This document shows, one piece after another, positions 6,117-9,482 of a DNA stretch of 9,482 nt. A model generated the notes under the pieces. That model worked only from the letters and a program-made list of their open reading frames with translations, was not told the origin of the DNA and searched no databases. Position 1 is the first letter of the stretch, and the number at the start of each line of letters is the position of its first letter. Made by a program: the position numbers and the translations under genes. The DNA is from Chitinispirillaceae bacterium. GTDB lineage: Bacteria; Fibrobacterota; Chitinivibrionia; Chitinivibrionales; Chitinispirillaceae. Location: positions 1 to 9,482 of the forward strand of contig JAFGOU010000390.1 in NCBI GenBank assembly GCA_016926315.1, read 5' to 3'.

Positions 6117-7184
6117 TTACTTCGCCCCCTGTCCGGCCTTGACGCGCGGATCGAGGAACCCGATCAGGATATCGACGCTGAAATTGGCAATGAGCACGCT
6201 GACCGTAATCAGCAGCGTGCAGCCCTGGATCAGGGGGTAGTCGTTGCCCTGGATCGCGGTGAGCACGGCCATGCCGAGCCCGGGGTAGGAAAAAATCATT
6301 TCGGTAATGAGCGCGCCGCCGATCATCATGCCGAGCGAGAGCGCGAGACCGGTGAGCTGCGGCAGCATGGCGTTGCGAAAGGTATAGAACAGCACCTTTG
6401 TCTCTTTGATACCGAGCCATTTGGCGTATTTGACATAATCGGTGCCGAGCTCGTAAATGCACATGGAGCGCATGCCGATCGCCTGGCCGCCGGCCAGGAT
6501 CAGGAAAATAGAAAAGAACGGAAGGATGTAGTGGTACAGCACGCTCCCGAAAAAGGTCCAGGAGAAGGTGGGGATGAGGCCTGAGTCATAGCCGCCGATG
6601 GCCGGAAACACGGGCCAGTAGATGCCAAGCAGGTAGACGAGCAGCATGCCGAACGCGAAAAACGGGATGGAGTTCAGGCCCAGCGCGAACGGGAAAAAAA
6701 GCTTGTCGAAAATGCCGCGCCGGTAAGCGGCCAACGCACCGAGAATGTTGCCCACGAACCACGCCAGGATGATGGTGGGAAGCTGGAGCGCGATGGTCCA
6801 GGGAAGCGACGCCTTGATGATTTCGGTCACCTTTTTAGGGTAGTTGAGAAACGAGGTGCCGAGATCGCCGCGCAGGCACATGCCGAGGTAGTTGACGAAC
6901 TGTTTTACCATGGACGCCCGTACCGGCGCGCCCTTTTCGTCGCGTACCACATTGCCCTGCCTGTCGATTTTTGCGAGGCCGAACTCCTTGAGATACGCCT
7001 CCTCCTTTTCGCGGGTGGCCTGATCGCTCATGCCGCCGCCTGCCTTGGCGAGGATGATATCGACCGGATTGGCCGGCCCGAGACGCGGCAGAAAAAAATT
7101 AATGGTGATCGCCACGAGAAAGGTGAGGAAATACCACCCTCCCCGCGTGAGGATATACCGTAATGTCGGGTGATTTTTAAACAT
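6117..7184 (-). CDS. ABC transporter permease, OppB/DppB type
   Basis: This is the first inner-membrane subunit of the importer, at 355 residues. It has the usual OppB layout: one N-terminal membrane helix (about 10-32), a periplasmic region to about 125 that includes RGDLGTSF (105-112), then five membrane segments. The EAA loop is at about 247-275, with the conserved glycine at 258 and RNAMLP at 270-275. EMIFSYPGLG (295-304) matches the family motif near the last helices. The length is at the upper end for the family because of a charged periplasmic insertion at about 50-90. The gene starts 9 nt after the binding-protein stop. The AAGGGA over that stop codon (7191-7196) probably serves as its ribosome site. 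Confidence 0.92.
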   Translation of the reverse strand: MFKNHPTLRYILTRGGWYFLTFLVAITINFFLPRLGPANPVDIILAKAGGGMSDQATREKEEAYLKEFGLAKIDRQGNVVRDEKGAPVRASMVKQFVNYLGMCLRGDLGTSFLNYPKKVTEIIKASLPWTIALQLPTIILAWFVGNILGALAAYRRGIFDKLFFPFALGLNSIPFFAFGMLLVYLLGIYWPVFPAIGGYDSGLIPTFSWTFFGSVLYHYILPFFSIFLILAGGQAIGMRSMCIYELGTDYVKYAKWLGIKETKVLFYTFRNAMLPQLTGLALSLGMMIGGALITEMIFSYPGLGMAVLTAIQGNDYPLIQGCTLLITVSVLIANFSVDILIGFLDPRVKAGQGAK

Positions 7185-7193
7185 GCCGGTCCC

Positions 7194-9026
7194 TTATTTC
7201 GCCGGTTTGATTTCCCAGAGCATCTTGATGCCGGCGCCGTAAAACGGCGGCTGCGGCGGAGCGTACGGGTTGTCTTCCGTCGGGAAATTGGTCCAGTTCT
7301 GGGTGCTGAACTGGTAGAACTGTTCGGGCAGGTAGGCGAGCGGCAGCGTCACCTGGTCCTGCATGAAAAGCACATTGAGGCGGCGGATGGCGCTTACCCG
7401 CTCCGGGTCGTCGGTGATGCGGGGTATCGCCTTGAGCAGGCTGTCGACCGCCTTGTTGTACTCCCTGCCTTTCGGATTGTTGTAGCGTCCCTGGTTTTCG
7501 TTCATGCGTTCGCCCTGGGGCTTCCAGTTGCGCGACGACATGAGCATGTCGAAACGGGACCACGGTTTGGAGGGCGCGGCCTCGGGATCGGGTTTGTGCA
7601 TGATGAGGTCGAAATTGCCGAACGGCAGCGCCTGCCAGTAAAGGCTCGCGTCCACGAACCCTTCGCGAACGTCAATACCGACGGCCCGCATGCTCTTGAC
7701 CGCTATCCTGACCATGGCCTCCCAGTCCGACCAGCCGGCCGGCGAGGTGATGAGCAGGGTGGGCACCTTGGCCCCTTTGGCGTCCTTCATTTCGACCAGG
7801 TTGCCGTCCTTGTCAAAGGTGGAAGTATACCCCGCGTCCTTGAGCAGCTTTCTTGCCTGCGCGGTGTCGAACACCGCGCCGTACTGTTTCGCGTCCTCTT
7901 CGGCATAATACTGCTTTTCCATGCCAAAGGGCAGGATCAGGCCGGGCTTGAGCTCGGGCGTGTATCCCGACACCGCGAGGTCCTTGATTTCCCTGTAGTT
8001 GACCGCATGCGCCATTGCGCGGCGGAAAGTTTTATCGGTGAGCGGGTAGTGGGTGCAGTTGATAAGCAGCATGGGGATACAGCCGGGTACGAAGTACGGC
8101 TCCTTTTTATGCCAGGTACCCACCTTGTTTTTCGCCTTCATCCATATGCGCGGGATAAAGGTCGAGGAGATATCGAGGTTTCCCTGCGACAGGGCGATGC
8201 TGAAATGGTCGTTCGACTTGAAGATCGGATGGATGTAATACTCGGGCGCCGGCTTGCGGCCGCCCCGGATCGCGTCGTTCCCCCAGTAGTCGTCGCGCCT
8301 CTTGAGCACGATCTTTTCACCCGAGTAGGAGTCGAGGTTATAGGGTCCGGACACGACCGGATTTTTGTCGAGCTTTTCCTTCTGGAACGCGGACAGGTCG
8401 TTGTTCGCCGCCGCAAGCATGGGTTCGAACACGTGTTTGGGAATGATGCGGATGGCCTGGAGCTGGTCAAGCACTGAAAGTGGATTGTTACGCTCCTTTT
8501 TATTGACCACGAGAACGATTTTTTCAGCCTGGGTCTTGCCCTGCGTTACCGTGTCCGCCACTTTCTGGCTGGTGATGGCGGAAATCAGGTCCCATACATA
8601 GGCCGTAGGCGCGCTCTTGTGCGTTTTTCCGATTTCATAGGTGAAAATGACGTCCTCCGCGGTCACGGGCGTGCCGTCGCTCCACTTTGCGCGGCTGTCG
8701 AGAATCACGGAGATGGTGTCCGGCGATTTTTGCAGCGTATGGGCAAGTAGCGGTTCCATTTCGCCGGTCAGGGAGTTGAAGGTCATGAGCGGCTCATACA
8801 TAATGTTATCTTTGCCCCTGATGGGCCATGCCGGCCAGTCACAGAGCGGATTAAAGGTATTGGGTTCGCCCCACTGGTCGCCGCCGAGGTAGAGGGTTTT
8901 CGCGCGTGGGAAGCTGGTGCCGGAAGCAGGAGCGTCTTTGGATGCCGGCTGTTTTGACTGGCAGGAGATGAGACCGCACACGAGTGCGCCGACAAGCAGG
9001 ATTTTAAATGCCTGGACCTTATTCAT
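7194..9026 (-). CDS. Family 5 solute-binding lipoprotein of the ABC importer
   Basis: This is the 610-residue extracytoplasmic receptor that captures the substrate and delivers it to the permeases. A lipoprotein signal is clear: a basic start, a hydrophobic core and the lipobox LISC, with Cys22 as the lipidated residue, then a Ser/Pro/Lys linker to about 42. The mature domain has family-5 landmarks, including MYEPLMTFNSLTGEMEPLLA at 76-95 and WSDGTPVTAEDVIFTYEIG at about 115-133. The start of the domain (TLYLGGDQWGEPNTFNPL, 44-61) and the end (DNPYAPPQPPF) are reminiscent of oligosaccharide-binding members such as those of Thermotoga. Cargo could therefore be oligosaccharides or peptides, and the sequence alone cannot decide. 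It is the promoter-proximal gene. An AAGGA lies about 13 nt before ATG, longer than ideal. Confidence 0.93.
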   Translation of the reverse strand: MNKVQAFKILLVGALVCGLISCQSKQPASKDAPASGTSFPRAKTLYLGGDQWGEPNTFNPLCDWPAWPIRGKDNIMYEPLMTFNSLTGEMEPLLAHTLQKSPDTISVILDSRAKWSDGTPVTAEDVIFTYEIGKTHKSAPTAYVWDLISAITSQKVADTVTQGKTQAEKIVLVVNKKERNNPLSVLDQLQAIRIIPKHVFEPMLAAANNDLSAFQKEKLDKNPVVSGPYNLDSYSGEKIVLKRRDDYWGNDAIRGGRKPAPEYYIHPIFKSNDHFSIALSQGNLDISSTFIPRIWMKAKNKVGTWHKKEPYFVPGCIPMLLINCTHYPLTDKTFRRAMAHAVNYREIKDLAVSGYTPELKPGLILPFGMEKQYYAEEDAKQYGAVFDTAQARKLLKDAGYTSTFDKDGNLVEMKDAKGAKVPTLLITSPAGWSDWEAMVRIAVKSMRAVGIDVREGFVDASLYWQALPFGNFDLIMHKPDPEAAPSKPWSRFDMLMSSRNWKPQGERMNENQGRYNNPKGREYNKAVDSLLKAIPRITDDPERVSAIRRLNVLFMQDQVTLPLAYLPEQFYQFSTQNWTNFPTEDNPYAPPQPPFYGAGIKMLWEIKPAK

Positions 9027-9239
9027 TGAAAATACCGAATCCTTTCCCGGACCGCCTGGAAAAAAGATGGAACTGAAGAGACTGGGGCAGTAATCATATA
9101 TAGTGTTGAAATCGAAGGGTTTGGTTTGATTTTATATAAATTAAATAGAGGCAGGAAGAGGAGGGAAGGGATGTGGTTTTTAGTAAATGATTGTTTCGGG
9201 AGCAGATAGGCGATACCCGTGCGGTTACACTTCGTTTGC

Positions 9240-9338
9240 CGGTGAGGATTCCTGCTGCCGCTTAAAACCGTTGCGCCGCACTAACACTGGCGTAGCGGGT
9301 CAGCAGAGGCAGATGTCATCCGCGTTCCCGCTTTTTTT
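9240..9338 (+). ncRNA. Candidate structured RNA or cis-regulatory leader
   Basis: Several stems nest on the + strand. ctgctg (9252-9257) pairs with cagcag (9301-9306), and next to it ccgc (9258-9261) pairs with gcgg (9295-9298). Inside, tgcgcc (9272-9277) pairs with ggcgta (9289-9294) with one G-T pair and an 11-nt loop. An outer cggtga (9240-9245) can pair with tcatccg (9316-9322) with one bulged base. The region ends in seven Ts (9332-9338). No known riboswitch or small-RNA class could be confirmed by eye. The structure could be a stand-alone small RNA or an attenuator. Confidence 0.3.
9294..9338 (+). terminator. Possible intrinsic terminator, alternative to the upstream stem
   Basis: agcggg (9294-9299) pairs with cccgct (9327-9332) and is followed by T-tract 9332-9338. 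The 27-nt loop is large for a simple terminator. The left arm is the same sequence that pairs with ccgc at 9258-9261, so the two stems exclude each other. The GC-rich stem plus seven Ts favours termination, while the loop size argues against it. Confidence 0.35.
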
Positions 9339-9418
9339 GTTTTGGATCAGCCGGCTTGGGTAGATACCAATGAAAAAATCGCCGTCCCCTCTGTTCCCTA
9401 ATGTGTGTTTCCCGCGCT

Positions 9419-9437
9419 TGGAATTAATTTAATTCCA
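9419..9437. other. 19-bp near-perfect palindrome
   Basis: tggaattaatttaattcca pairs over 9 bp on each side of one central base. It is AT-rich and symmetric, as expected of a dimeric regulator's operator, and lies just before the terminator-like hairpin at 9439-9463. It could also form a weak hairpin in RNA. No regulator gene is in the window to link it to. Confidence 0.4.
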
Positions 9438-9438
9438 G

Positions 9439-9463
9439 CCGCTTGACGTTTCCAAGCGGTTTT
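9439..9463 (+). terminator. Terminator-like hairpin near the right edge
   Basis: ccgcttg (9439-9445) and caagcgg (9453-9459) form a 7-bp stem with a 7-nt loop, followed by TTTT (9460-9463). The right arm could instead pair upstream, since cgcttgg (9415-9421) is complementary to ccaagcg (9452-9458), which would enclose the palindrome at 9419-9437 and prevent the terminator stem. It would end a + strand transcript begun in the preceding region. Confidence 0.45.
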
Positions 9464-9482
9464 CCCTATTCATTATAAGCGG

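Larger units (their letters stand above)
9027..9482. other. 456-bp region without a convincing protein gene
   Basis: The part nearest the binding-protein gene (9027-9180) should be its promoter and leader on the - strand. It holds AT-rich boxes (TATATATGAT on the - strand at 9102-9093, and tatataaa near 9133-9140), but I cannot assign a convincing -35/-10 pair. From about 9190 onward the DNA becomes GC-rich and full of inverted repeats on the + strand, described in separate entries. The only open frames are very short. The right edge may be the leader of a + strand gene outside the window. Confidence 0.6.

Noticed and set aside
7170..8477. A 435-codon open frame on the + strand
   Set aside because: It lies antisense to the binding-protein gene, which has a full set of family motifs. 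The antisense product is rich in Arg, Val, Gly and His with no recognisable domain, as expected from the codon bias of the real gene.
9212..9226. gatacccgtgcgg, similar to part of the TPP riboswitch
   Set aside because: The CTGAGA element and the rest of the THI box are missing, so the match is probably chance.
9238..9270. Fragment reminiscent of a cobalamin riboswitch (ccggtgaggattcc ... ccgc)
   Set aside because: The required B12-box-like and GCCACTG elements were not found nearby, and no cobalamin-related gene is in the window.
9294..9331. Resemblance to signal recognition particle RNA (gggtcag ... cag ... aggcagatg)
   Set aside because: The essential GGAA tetraloop core between the two halves is absent and the 5' half does not pair in the expected way. 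The similarity is limited to short strings.

Overview
The window carries two complete transcription units that converge on each other, separated and flanked by repeat-rich intergenic DNA. The GC content of the genes is moderately high. The secreted multi-domain protease-like protein, the lipoprotein binding protein and the dispersed repeat motifs suggest an environmental, probably anaerobic, bacterium of the kind mostly known from metagenomes (Fibrobacterota, Spirochaetota and similar groups are possible). The taxon cannot be fixed from this sequence alone. There are no tRNA, rRNA, transposase, phage or CRISPR features.

Left unit (+ strand, about 194-3048): a two-gene operon with a 2-nt gap. 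The first gene encodes an exported 229-residue alpha-helical, HEAT-like protein of unknown function. The second encodes an exported 720-residue protein with an N-terminal gingipain-like (peptidase C25, clan CD) domain, followed by two beta-sandwich modules of the kind found on bacterial cell-surface enzymes. A plausible promoter (72-100) lies ahead of an unusually long perfect inverted repeat (118-166) in the leader. A textbook intrinsic terminator (3090-3128) ends the unit.

Right unit (- strand, 9026 down to 3327): a complete five-gene ABC importer of the Opp/Dpp type. Its order is solute-binding lipoprotein, two permeases, then two ATPases. The genes are tightly packed except for a 205-bp gap between the second permease and the first ATPase, which holds an inverted pair of a dispersed repeat. 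The first ATPase has a degenerate ABC signature (LTAGM), and the second lacks the usual C-terminal oligopeptide-transporter extension. The binding protein resembles the branch of this family that includes oligosaccharide binders, so the cargo could be sugars rather than peptides.

Right end (9027-9482): 456 bp without a convincing protein gene. It holds the importer's leader on the - strand. On the + strand it holds a set of mutually exclusive stems ending in a seven-T tract, and further on a 20-codon frame, a 19-bp palindrome and a second terminator-like hairpin. This is the least explained part of the window. It could be a small RNA or a cis-acting leader for a gene beyond the edge.

The most interesting candidates are the protease/HEAT-protein pair, which has no visible pro-domain and so may use a partner protein in trans, and the structured region at 9240-9338.
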